Assembly (NCBI GenBank): GCA_016790225.1
Contig: JAEUOZ010000037.1
Location: forward strand, 22,166-86,165
Reading direction: 5' to 3'
From: Rubrivivax sp.
GTDB lineage: Bacteria; Pseudomonadota; Gammaproteobacteria; Burkholderiales; Burkholderiaceae
Length of the DNA: 64,000 bases
Position numbers and translations under genes: made by a program. The notes under the pieces are model-generated. The model worked only from the letters and a program-made list of their open reading frames with translations. It was not told where the DNA came from and ran no database searches. Positions 36,903-46,500 of this stretch are shown one piece after another (positions within the stretch are counted from its first letter, which is position 1; each line of letters starts with the position of its first letter).

Positions 36903-38063
36903 ATGACCCCGCAAGCCTTGTCCAACACGCCCTCCGCCTGGCGCGACCGCAAGCGCTGGTTGTGGCCGCTGTCCTGTCTGATGCCCTGGCTGGTACTGAC
37001 GCACCTGTGGCAGTTTGCGCAGGGCGGCAGTGCCGCCTGGCTGTGGATCCTGCCGCTGTGGATCCACCTCATCATCCCGGCGCTGGATACCTGGATCGGC
37101 GATGACGCCAGCAACCCGCCGGAGACCGCCGTCCCAGCACTGGAAGCCGATGGCTGGTACCGCTGGCTGGTGGTGGCCTACGTGCCCGGCCAGTGGCTGT
37201 GCACCGTCGCCGGCGCCGCCTTGGCCGGCACGCAGGATCTCGGCCTCTGGGCCTTTGCAGGCCTGCTGCTCAGCGTGGGCGGCATCAACGGCGTGGGCAT
37301 CAATACCGCGCATGAGCTGGGCCACAAGCGCGTGGCCTGGGAACAGTGGCTGAGCAAGCTGACGCTGGCGCCCGTGGCCTACGGTCACTTCTTCGTGGAA
37401 CACAACCGCGGCCATCACGCCCGCGTGGCCACGCCGGCAGACCCGGCCAGCGCCCGCCTGGGCGAGAGCTTCTGGGCCTTCCTGCCGCGCACCGTGCTGG
37501 GCAGCCTGCGCTCGGCCTGGGCGCTTGAAGCCCTGCGGCTGCGCCACGCCGGGCACGGCCCCTGGCACTGGCGCAACCACAACCTGCAGGCCTGGACGAT
37601 GACGCTGCTGCTCTACGCGGCGCTCACCGCACTGTGGGGCCCGGCCGCGCTGCTCTTCCTGGCACTGCAGGCCGTCTACGGCATCTCGCTGCTGGAGGTC
37701 GTGAACTACATCGAGCACTACGGCCTGCTGCGCACGACGGGCGCAGACGGCAAGCCCGTGCGCTGCACGCCGCAGCATTCCTGGAACTCCAGCCACGTGG
37801 TCTCGAATCTGTTTCTCTTCCACCTTCAGCGCCACAGCGATCACCACGCTCATCCTGCGCGCCGCTACCAGGCCCTGCGCCACTTCGACGACAGCCCGCA
37901 GCTGCCTTCGGGCTATGCGGCGATGCTGATGGTGGCCTACGTGCCGGCCTGGTGGCGCCGCGTGATGGATCCGCGTGTGCTGCAGCACTATGGCGGCGAC
38001 GTGCGCCTGGCCCACCTGCACCCTCCCTGCCGCGACGCCCTGCTGGCGCGATACGGCCGCTGA
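36903..38063 (+). CDS. alkB: Alkane 1-monooxygenase (AlkB type)
   Basis: 386 residues, multi-spanning. The di-iron histidine boxes are NTAHELGHK, EHNRGHHA and LQRHSDHHAHPARRYQ, with NYIEHYGL between them, as in alkane hydroxylases. It would hydroxylate medium-chain alkanes to 1-alkanols with electrons from rubredoxin. No rubredoxin or rubredoxin reductase gene is in the window. The following gene, a membrane cNMP-binding protein, starts 28 bases later. Confidence 0.93.
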   Translation: MTPQALSNTPSAWRDRKRWLWPLSCLMPWLVLTHLWQFAQGGSAAWLWILPLWIHLIIPALDTWIGDDASNPPETAVPALEADGWYRWLVVAYVPGQWLCTVAGAALAGTQDLGLWAFAGLLLSVGGINGVGINTAHELGHKRVAWEQWLSKLTLAPVAYGHFFVEHNRGHHARVATPADPASARLGESFWAFLPRTVLGSLRSAWALEALRLRHAGHGPWHWRNHNLQAWTMTLLLYAALTALWGPAALLFLALQAVYGISLLEVVNYIEHYGLLRTTGADGKPVRCTPQHSWNSSHVVSNLFLFHLQRHSDHHAHPARRYQALRHFDDSPQLPSGYAAMLMVAYVPAWWRRVMDPRVLQHYGGDVRLAHLHPPCRDALLARYGR

Positions 38064-38091
38064 CGGCGACGGGTCGATCGAAAGGGCATTC

Positions 38092-38820
38092 GTGAATCTC
38101 GAGGCCTTCGTCGCGGCACGTGCCGCCGAGCTGCTCGCGCTGCTGTCGGATCGCAGCCAATGGCTGGCCCTGGCCGCCGCGCTGGTGGCCGGCGTGCTGA
38201 TCCTGGTCTCCGCCTTCGTGAAGACCATCGTGCCGCTGCGCTGGCTGGCCGTGGGCAGCAACCTCGGCTTCATCGTCTACGGCTACGCACACCCGGCACC
38301 GATGGTGCTGGTGCTGCACCTGGCGCTGCTGCCGATCAATCTCTGGCGCGTGCTGGAGATGATGCGGCTGACGCGCCGTGTGCAGGCCTCCGAGGCCGCG
38401 GCGGCTGGGCTGGAGGTCTGGCTGCAGCCCTTCATGAAGCGCCAGCGCCTGCGCGCCGGCACGGTGCTGTTCAGCCAGGGGGACCTGGCCGATCGCCTGT
38501 ATGTGCTGGCCGAAGGCCGGCTGGAGGTGCTGGGCACGGACCGCTTCATCGAGGCCGGGCAGATGTTCGGCGAGATCGCCTTCTTCTCACCGGAGCACCG
38601 GCGCACGCATGGCGTGCGCTGCGCCCAGGACGCGACGCTGCTGTCCATCGACGAGCTCACGTTCCGGCAACTGTTCTTCCAGAACCCGGCCTTCGGCCTG
38701 GAAATCACACGCCTGGTTGCCGCGCGGCTGTCGGCCGATGTACAGCGGCTGGAGCAGGACGCGGCCACCCGCGCAGCCGCGAGGTCAGACGTTGACGCTA
38801 CACTGACAAGCGTCCGGTGA
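38092..38820 (+). CDS. Membrane protein with cyclic-nucleotide-binding domain
   Basis: 242 residues from a GTG at 38092, preceded by AAAGGG. The N-terminal half has three hydrophobic segments (about 20-42, 47-62, 66-82). The C-terminal part is a cNMP-binding fold: RAGTVLFSQGDLADRLYVLAEGRLEVLG, then a phosphate-cassette-like GQMFGEIAFF. The canonical cassette is FGExALxxxxxRxA; here the Arg position is less clear (HRRTHGVRC). The topology resembles popeye-type cNMP sensors. It lies about 600 bases upstream of a large nucleotide cyclase gene. Confidence 0.8.
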   Translation: MNLEAFVAARAAELLALLSDRSQWLALAAALVAGVLILVSAFVKTIVPLRWLAVGSNLGFIVYGYAHPAPMVLVLHLALLPINLWRVLEMMRLTRRVQASEAAAAGLEVWLQPFMKRQRLRAGTVLFSQGDLADRLYVLAEGRLEVLGTDRFIEAGQMFGEIAFFSPEHRRTHGVRCAQDATLLSIDELTFRQLFFQNPAFGLEITRLVAARLSADVQRLEQDAATRAAARSDVDATLTSVR

Positions 38821-38858
38821 CAGCCGGATCCAACCGCCCTTCCCCGCGCAGGTGACGA

Positions 38859-39308
38859 ATGAAAATGCATGCCCTGGCCACCTTGCTGGCCCTCACGTCG
38901 GTGATCGCCACCCTGGCCGTTTCACCCGCCGCGGCGCAGCCGGTCCGCGAGGCCAAGTCCTTGATGCTGGATCTGTCCTCCGAAGCGCTGATCGATGCCG
39001 AGAGCGCGAAGAAACTGGTCGCCGAGAACATTCCTGCCAAGGTCTGGAAGCTCTACCCCGAAGGCAAGTGGACCTATCTCAGCCAGGTCGAAGGCGGGCT
39101 CACCGCCGGTGGCATCTGCGTGGTGACCGCACGCGTCGTGGTGCTGCCGCGCACGGATGCCGTGCGGGCCGTGCTGTGGCGCCCCAAGCAGACGGCCACG
39201 GCCTTCGACGCCAAGCCCGGCGCGACGGCCGAGCAATGCAAGGCGCTCGCGCGTGAGAAGCTCAAGGAAGCGACCACGGCCGTCGTCTCTTCGCTCGCCA
39301 AGGGTTGA
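38859..39308 (+). CDS. Secreted hypothetical protein
   Basis: 149 residues with AGGTGA before the ATG. A signal peptide (ATLLALTSVIATLAVSPAAAQ) is followed by a small domain with two Cys residues (GGICVVTARV and AEQCKAL) that might form a disulfide. Mature size is about 125 residues. Family not recognised. It lies between the CNB protein and the cyclase in the same direction, with short gaps. Confidence 0.72.
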   Translation: MKMHALATLLALTSVIATLAVSPAAAQPVREAKSLMLDLSSEALIDAESAKKLVAENIPAKVWKLYPEGKWTYLSQVEGGLTAGGICVVTARVVVLPRTDAVRAVLWRPKQTATAFDAKPGATAEQCKALAREKLKEATTAVVSSLAKG

Positions 39309-39391
39309 TCCGTCCCCGACGGCCGACCATCGCCGCCTTCGTGGACTGGCGGCCGGCAGGTTCTCTGCGGCACGCCTGAGCCTGCCCAGCC

Positions 39392-42300
39392 ATGGCCCTG
39401 CGCGCCTACCTGCCCCAGGATCGGCTGCGCGCGCTGGCACAAGGCCAGACGCTGCCCGAGACCAGCCCCGGCACCGCCTTGTTCGCGGACATCGCCGGCT
39501 TCACGGCCCTGACCGAGAGCCTGACGGAAGGCGCGGGCTTGCGGCCGGGTGTGGAGACACTCGCGCAGCGCATCAATGGCGCCTATCAGGCGCTGATCGA
39601 ACCCGTCGAGCGTCTTGGCGGCAGCGTGATCGGCCTGGCCGGCGATGGCATGACCTGCTGGTTTGCGGCCGACGACGATGACACCCTGCCCGCGGCCGGA
39701 CGTGCCGTCCTCAGTGCCTGGCAGATGCTGCAGGCGCTGCGCGGGTTCGAAGGCCTGTCGCTGAAGGTGGGCCTGGGCAGCGGCAGCGCGCAACGCCTGG
39801 CCGTGGGCGATCCGCAACAGCACCTGATCGATCTGCTGCTCGGTCCTCCGGTCACGCGGGCCCTCAGGGCCGAACGCCTGGCCGCAGCGGGCGAACTGCT
39901 GGTCGATGCGCCGACGGCCGCTGCCCTGGCATGGCCAACGTCCCACATCCGCAGCGCAGCGGGTGGCGAGCACTTCCATGTCATGGAGCCCGCGCGGATC
40001 CCGCCACCCGAAGCAGCCCCGGCGAGGGCTGGTGCCCGGCCGTCCTCGCCTGCGCTGGAGCAACTGCAGCCCTGGATCCAGCCCTGGGTCTTCGAGCGCG
40101 AGTCCGCCGGCGGCCTCTTTGCCACGGACCTGCGGCCTGCCACCGCCCTGTTCTTGCGGCTGCCGCAGCCTGCCGCTGGCCCTGACGCCAGCCACTCACT
40201 GTCGGCACAGGTCGCGTTGATCCAGCAGCGCCTGCAGCAACACGGTGGCGTGCTGCTGGAAGCCTCGGCCGATGCGGCCGGCATCTGCCTGTATGCCAGC
40301 TTCGGTGCCGCGCAGGTGCACGAGGACGATGCGGCCCGCGCCCTGCGCGCGGCGCTGGATCTTCAGGCTCAGCTGCGACCGCTGACGGGGGAGCTGCCGA
40401 TCGGCCTGTCCTGCGGCACGATGGTCGTGGGCGGGTATGGGGGCCCCACGCGGCGCTCCTTCGGGGCCATGGGATTCGAAGTCAACCTCGCTGCGCGGCT
40501 GATGGCCGAGGCCCGGCCGGGCGAGGTGCTGGTTTCCGGGCGCCTGCGGCAGGCCGCCGGCGAAGACTTCGCCTTCGAGGCCCGCGCGCCCATGCCGCTG
40601 AGGGGCAAGACCGAGCCCATGCCGGTCTTTGCCCTGACGGGGCTGCTGCAGCGCCGCGCCATGCGTCTGCAGGAACCGCAGGCGCTGCTGCCGATGGTGG
40701 GCCGCGAAGCCGAGACCCGACACCTGGAACAGCTGCTGGCCCGCGCGCTGCAGGGCCAGGGCCAGATCCTGCGGGTGGTGGCCGAGGCCGGCATGGGCAA
40801 ATCGCGCCTGCTGGCCGAGGGCATCCGCCTGGCGCGCCGCGCGGGCTTCATCGGCTACGGCGGCACCTGCCGCCTGGATGGCGTGCAGACGCCCTATGCC
40901 CTCTGGCAGGGCGTCTGGACCGCCTGGTTCGACATCGACCCCGCCTTGCCCCCGCGCCGGCAGCAGCGCGCCGTGCAGGCCGCGCTGCAACGCAGTGCGC
41001 CGGCGCAGGCGGAAGCCTGGCCGCTGGTGGGCACGGTGCTCGGGCAGGACTGGCCCGACACCCCGTTCACCCTCGCGCTGCAGCCGGCCGGCCGCAAGAC
41101 CCTGCTGCAGGGCCTGTTGCTGGCCTGCCTGCAGCACGCTGCCGCCGAAGCAGCCGAAGACGGCATGGGGCTGCTGCTGGTGCTGGAAGACCTGCAGGCA
41201 GCCGACCCCTTGTCGCTGGAGCTGCTGGGGCTGCTGGCGCGCAGCATCGAAGCGCTGCCGGTGTGCCTGATGTGTGCCGAACGTCCGGCAGCGCCGGCCA
41301 GCGCTGCCACGCCGGCCCTGTCGTCCTCGGCTGCGTTGCCGGACTTGCCGTACCTGTCGACGCTGGAGCTGGGCGCGCTCTCCCCGCCGGACGTGGAGCA
41401 CCTGGTGCGGGCGCGCCTGGCGCTGCAGTTTCCGGAACGCGGCGGCCGCGTGCCGCGCGCGCTGATCGAGCGCGTGACCGAGCGCGCGCAGGGCAATCCG
41501 TTCTTCGTGGAAGAGCTGCTGGGATACCTGCACGACCGCGGGCTGGATGCGCGCGAACTGGACGACACAGCTACCCTGGAGCTGCCCGGCAGCCTGCACA
41601 GCCTGGTACTCAGCCGCATCGACGGCCTGCCGTGGGCGCAGCAGCGCGAGCTGAAGGCGGCCAGCGTCATCGGCCGCGAATTCACCGCGCGCGAGCTGCA
41701 AGGCTACTGCCCGGCGCTGGGATCACCCGAGGCGGTGCGCGCCGATCTGCAGACCCTGGACCGCCTGGGCTTCACGCCGGCCATCACGGGCGCGGCCGAG
41801 CCGACGCACGGCTTCCGTCATGTGGTGACGCATCAGGTCAGCTACCAGAGCCTGCCGACAGCCGCACGCGAAGAGCTGCACGGCCAGTATGCGCGCTACC
41901 TGGAGCAAGCGCACGCCGGCCGGCTCGCGCCATTGGCCGCCGTGCTGGCCCATCATGTCGAGCGTTCGGCGTCTGCGCAGGCCGCCGGGCCCTACCTGCT
42001 GATGGCCGGCCGGCAAGCCGCCGAGGCCTATGCCAACGAAGAGGCCCTGGCCTTCTTCGGCCGCGCGCTCAAGCGCTTCGCGCCCGAAGCCCACGCGCAG
42101 CGCTTCGAGCTGCTGATGCAGCGCCAGGCCGTGCTGGATCTGCTGGGCCGTCGGGAGCTGCAGCGGGCGGATCTGGATGCGCTGGAGCAGCTCGCTTCGC
42201 TGCTGGACGACCCGCTGCGGCGGCGCTGCACCGTGGGCGTCTGCCGCGCCCGGCTGGACATCGTCGTGGGCGACTACGCCGCTGCCGAGCAAGGCGCCCA

Positions 42301-43534
42301 GGCCGCCGCTGCGGCGCTGGACCAGGCCGGCCCACTGTCGCCTGACTCATCCGCGCCCTTGATCGACGCGCTGCTGCTGCAGGCCCAGGCGCTGCACTTT
42401 GCGGGCCGCGGACAGGCCGGAAGGCCCGCGCTGGACCGCGCGCTCAGCCTGGCCACGGCCTGCGCCTACCGCCGGGGCGAGATCACGGCGCGCTCCCACA
42501 CGGGGCTGCTGCACTGGCACGCGGGCGATGGCGAAAGCGCCGAGCGCTGGCTGCAGCAGGCGCTGGCACTCAGCCGATCCGAAGGCCTGCTGCGCCTGGA
42601 GCTGGACATGCTCAACAACCTCGGTCTTGTGGCCAAGGGACGCGGCCGGCTGAAGCAGGCCATCGGCCACTATGGCGAGGCACAGCGCATCGCGCGCCGG
42701 CTGGGGGATCGTTCAGGCGAAGCGGTGCTGCTGCTCAACCTGGGCAGCCTGGCGCTGGCCGCGGGTGATTTCCAGCGCGCCGGGCGGTTCAGCGAAGAGG
42801 CCGCTGCAATCTTTGCAGGAGCCAACGAACCGGTTCAGCATGCGCTGGCGCTGATCAACCGGGCCGAGGCCCACCGCGAGACCGGGCAGCTCGCGCCGGC
42901 CGAGGCCCTGGCCACACAGGCGCTCGCGCTCTTGCGCAGCAGCGGCTTCCGACGCGGCGAAGCGGTGGTGATGGAGAACCTGGGCCTGATCGCTCTGGCG
43001 CAGGGCCGCCTCGAAGCAGCGCTGGCGCACACCGCTGCCGCGCTGGCATTGGCGCGCAGCATCGGCCTGCGCAGCCTGGAGGGCAGCGTGCTGCTGCACC
43101 AGGCGCAGATGCTCCTGATGCAAGGTGAACGCGCACAGGCCCGCCAGACCCTGGATGAAGCCGAAGCCTTGCTGCAGTCGCTGGGGGCCGATGGGCTGCT
43201 GCTGGAGGTGCAGGCGGCGCAGGCTTGGCAGCAGCTGCCGGACGAGCCCGCCGCGGCGCTGGAGCACATCGACCGGATCCTGCCCCGGTTGATGCTCCCG
43301 GCCGCGACCCTGGAAGGCCCGGCCGCGCACGAAGCCCAGACCCAACCACTGCCCATGGGCCTGTACACGTCCACCTGGCAGATGCTGCATCGCCTGGCTG
43401 ACCCCAGAGCGGCGGCCCTGCTGTCGCGCGCCCGGGAGGAACTCGAGCGCCGCTGCGAGCCCTTGACGGACCCCCGGCTGCGCGCAGACTTCCTGGCGAT
43501 GGCGGAGCACCGCGCCCTGCTCGACGGCACCTGA
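39392..43534 (+). CDS. Double class III nucleotide cyclase with AAA-type NTPase and TPR domains
   Basis: 1380 residues. Cyclase domain 1 (about 25-180) has the two metal Asp residues in FADIAGF (Asp33) and AGDGM (Asp85), but its VNxAxR motif is degraded to VTRALRA. Domain 2 (about 245-420) lacks the metal Asps (ALFLRLP) yet keeps the transition-state motif VNLAARL (Asn365, Arg369). An NTPase domain follows with Walker A AEAGMGKS (Lys470) and VLEDLQAAD, then alpha-helical TPR-like repeats from about 850 to the end. This order, with active-site halves on different domains, is that of animal soluble adenylyl cyclase. Product (cAMP or cGMP) cannot be decided. Confidence 0.88.
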   Translation: MALRAYLPQDRLRALAQGQTLPETSPGTALFADIAGFTALTESLTEGAGLRPGVETLAQRINGAYQALIEPVERLGGSVIGLAGDGMTCWFAADDDDTLPAAGRAVLSAWQMLQALRGFEGLSLKVGLGSGSAQRLAVGDPQQHLIDLLLGPPVTRALRAERLAAAGELLVDAPTAAALAWPTSHIRSAAGGEHFHVMEPARIPPPEAAPARAGARPSSPALEQLQPWIQPWVFERESAGGLFATDLRPATALFLRLPQPAAGPDASHSLSAQVALIQQRLQQHGGVLLEASADAAGICLYASFGAAQVHEDDAARALRAALDLQAQLRPLTGELPIGLSCGTMVVGGYGGPTRRSFGAMGFEVNLAARLMAEARPGEVLVSGRLRQAAGEDFAFEARAPMPLRGKTEPMPVFALTGLLQRRAMRLQEPQALLPMVGREAETRHLEQLLARALQGQGQILRVVAEAGMGKSRLLAEGIRLARRAGFIGYGGTCRLDGVQTPYALWQGVWTAWFDIDPALPPRRQQRAVQAALQRSAPAQAEAWPLVGTVLGQDWPDTPFTLALQPAGRKTLLQGLLLACLQHAAAEAAEDGMGLLLVLEDLQAADPLSLELLGLLARSIEALPVCLMCAERPAAPASAATPALSSSAALPDLPYLSTLELGALSPPDVEHLVRARLALQFPERGGRVPRALIERVTERAQGNPFFVEELLGYLHDRGLDARELDDTATLELPGSLHSLVLSRIDGLPWAQQRELKAASVIGREFTARELQGYCPALGSPEAVRADLQTLDRLGFTPAITGAAEPTHGFRHVVTHQVSYQSLPTAAREELHGQYARYLEQAHAGRLAPLAAVLAHHVERSASAQAAGPYLLMAGRQAAEAYANEEALAFFGRALKRFAPEAHAQRFELLMQRQAVLDLLGRRELQRADLDALEQLASLLDDPLRRRCTVGVCRARLDIVVGDYAAAEQGAQAAAAALDQAGPLSPDSSAPLIDALLLQAQALHFAGRGQAGRPALDRALSLATACAYRRGEITARSHTGLLHWHAGDGESAERWLQQALALSRSEGLLRLELDMLNNLGLVAKGRGRLKQAIGHYGEAQRIARRLGDRSGEAVLLLNLGSLALAAGDFQRAGRFSEEAAAIFAGANEPVQHALALINRAEAHRETGQLAPAEALATQALALLRSSGFRRGEAVVMENLGLIALAQGRLEAALAHTAAALALARSIGLRSLEGSVLLHQAQMLLMQGERAQARQTLDEAEALLQSLGADGLLLEVQAAQAWQQLPDEPAAALEHIDRILPRLMLPAATLEGPAAHEAQTQPLPMGLYTSTWQMLHRLADPRAAALLSRAREELERRCEPLTDPRLRADFLAMAEHRALLDGT

Positions 43535-43563
43535 GCGACGGCACCTGAGCGACAGCACCCGAG
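43522..43563. repeat. Three 14-base tandem repeats across the cyclase stop codon
   Basis: CGACGGCACCTGAG at 43522-43535 and 43536-43549, then CGACAGCACCCGAG. The first copy contains the TGA stop of the cyclase gene and the second offers another in-line TGA. Confidence 0.7.
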
Positions 43564-43589
43564 CCCACCCTGCCACCGAGGCCATCCGC

Positions 43590-46500
43590 ATGCGCAGCAC
43601 CGTGCCCTACGAAGCCTTCCCGCAGCTGGAGACCGGTGGCCACGCCTATCCGGTCGAGCAGATCGCCGCCACGCGCGACGGCAAGACCCTGGTCAGCGCC
43701 AGCGATACCAGCCTGCGCGTCTGGAGTGCAGAGGATGGCCGCATGCAGCGCCTGCTGCTGGGGCAGGTGGCCGGCTCCACCGACAACCTGGCTGAAGGCG
43801 GGGGGGTGGAGCGTCTGGCGATCAGCCCCGATCAGCGCTGGGTGGTGGTGCTCAAGCGATGGCTGCATCCGGACTTCTCAACGGCAGCGCAAGGGACGCC
43901 AGCGCCGCCTGCCGACAGCAGCTACGGCTCCGTCATCTTCAGTGCCCGGCACGCCACGCGCGAGGCCGATGCGCGGCTGGGCCATGACCTGGGCCGCATG
44001 ACGGAAGTGCAGGTCTTCGAGCTGGCCACGGGCCATCTGCGATCGCGCTTCATGCACCCGGGCCTTCTGCTGGATCTGGCCTTCAGCGGCGACGGGCGCT
44101 GGCTGCTGCTCGCCGGCAATGCCGTGGCGGGTCCGCAGCGATGCGCCTGCGTGAGGGTGCTGGCCTGGCGCGATGTCCTGCGGCCCGGCGCGCGTGCCGA
44201 ACCCGAACCCCGCGCGCAGCTCATCATCGGCCAGGCACAAGGCGGCGAACGTCTCTTCATGGGCCTGGGCGCCGTGCCGTCCCCGGGCCAGCGGCCCGCA
44301 CGCGCGGAACAGGCCTTTGTCGTCGCCCTGTGCTCCAGCCTGGAGAGCCCCGGCGAGCTGGTCTGGCTGCGGCTGACGCCCCAAGGCACGCTCCGCGCCG
44401 AGGCAGCCGTACCCGCCGGCATGGCCATCGATCCCACGACCCTGGCCGTCAGCCCTCAGTGGGCCGTGGTGGGTGCCGCTGCCACGCACGGGCGCCGCGG
44501 CAGCGGCCTGCTGCTGGGCTTTGAACACGGCGAGGGCCACCGGGCTTGCGTCTGGCCGATGGCCGCGCCCGTGGCCTCGGCCGCGTTCTCGCCGGCGGGC
44601 CAGGGGCTGGCGGTCGGCCTCGTGCTGCGGGGCCGCGGACGGGCACAGGCCCGGCCCGGCGATCATGCGGTCCCGGTTCATGTCTACCGCATCAACCCAG
44701 CGGCGGCAGGCGCGGCGGGCCTCGAACTGCGCAGCACCTACTACGGGCACGACGACGACGTGCGCGCCCTCGTCCTGCTCACCGAGGATCTGGCGGTCAG
44801 CGCGGGCGGCGACAGCTTTGCGCTGCACCTGTGGCGCTTCGCGCATCGCCAGGCCGCACAGCAGCGCGTGCTGCGTGGCGTGGGCCAGACGCTGCAGGCC
44901 TTCGGGGCCACGGCCGGCGAGCAGCTGCGCTTCGGCAGTGTGCCGCTGCGCCTGCTGCCGCCAGGATCGTCCCGGGCGCAGCACAGCTTCGATCTGCCCG
45001 CGCTGCAGTTGAGCGCACCGACCTCCCGGCCGCTGCCGGATCGGTTCCGGCTCAGCCCGAAGTGGAACGTCCAGGGCGGCATGGGCCCCGTGATCGATCT
45101 GCACTACCGGCCCGAGGCGCGGGGCCCGCGCATGCGGCAAACGCCTGACCTCAGCCTCTTCGTCGGCCTCGATGACGAGTGGGTGCTCTGGAGCCGCAGC
45201 GGCTACTACGACGCCAGCCGGCTCGGCGCCCAGCGCATCGGCTATCGCATCAACCGCGGCGCTGACCAGGAGGCCCTGTTCATCCCCAGCGACCGCTTCA
45301 AGGCCTTCTTTCGCAAGGAGATCGTCGCGGCGGTCGTGCGCCAGGGCACCGAGGCGCGGGCGCGCGAGCGCGAAGGCCTGCTGATCGATCCGGTGGACGT
45401 GGCGAAGGTGCTGCCGCCGGTGATCGAGCTGGCGCCGGACGGCCTGAAGACCGGGGACGCCGAGGTCACGCTGAGCTTCAGGGTGCTGAGCCCCTGCCCG
45501 GAGTTTGCGGTGCAGCGTGTATGGATCCTGCGCAACGGCCGCTTCGTCTGGCAGGCCGCGCAGCCGGCCAAACGTTCACGTTCACGCTACACGGTGACCC
45601 TGCCGCTGCTGCCGGGCGTCAACCGTCTGGCCCTGCATGCGAGCAACGTGCACGCCAGCGCCGTCGCCGTCGAGCAGACGCTGACGGGCCCGGCCCTGTC
45701 CCTGGCCACGGAAGACAGTTTCGGCGCGCCGGGCCGGCTGTTCCTGCTGTGCGTGGGTGTGTCGCAGTTTGCCGCCGCCGGCACGCCCGCCGCCCTGGGC
45801 TTCAAGCCCTTGAAGCTGGCCCATCACGATGCCCAGGCGCTCTTCGAGACCCTGATGGCGCGTGAAGGCGGCCCGGGCACGCCCTTGCGCAACCAGGCTT
45901 TCGAAGACATCGAAGGCCGCCTGCTGCTGGATGCGGCTGCCACGCGGGAAGCGATCCTGGCCGCGCTGGACCAGCTCTGCGCCCGCATCCGCGAACGCCA
46001 CCGCAGCGCCGGCGCGGAGCGCGACGTGCTGATGGTCTTCCTGGCCGGCCATGGCGTGCGCTTCAAGGTCGAGCCCGATCTCTACTTCTGGTGCCACGAC
46101 ATGCAGCCGCCGGCCTTGCAGGAGACCGGCATCTCGATGACCGATCTCGGAGACCGCATCGCCTCATTGCCTTCCGAAGTGGTGCTGATGGTCGACGCCT
46201 GCCACTCGGCCATGAGCGGCAACAACCTGATGCGCGGGCTCGATGCCGAGGAACTGGCGCGCCGCGTCCAGACCCTCAACGAGCGCGGCATGTACGTGCT
46301 GAATGCGGCGCGCAGCGAAGAACTGGCCCGCGAGAGCCTGGCACTGGGCAACGGCATCTTCACCGCGGCACTGCTGCAGACGCTCGGCGACGAGGCTGAC
46401 TTCGAGACCGACCCGGCCGATCCGAGCCGCCGCGTGCTGAGCATGACCGCGCTCATGGCGGGCGTGCAGCAACGGCTGCCCGGCCTCAGCCAACGGGCCG

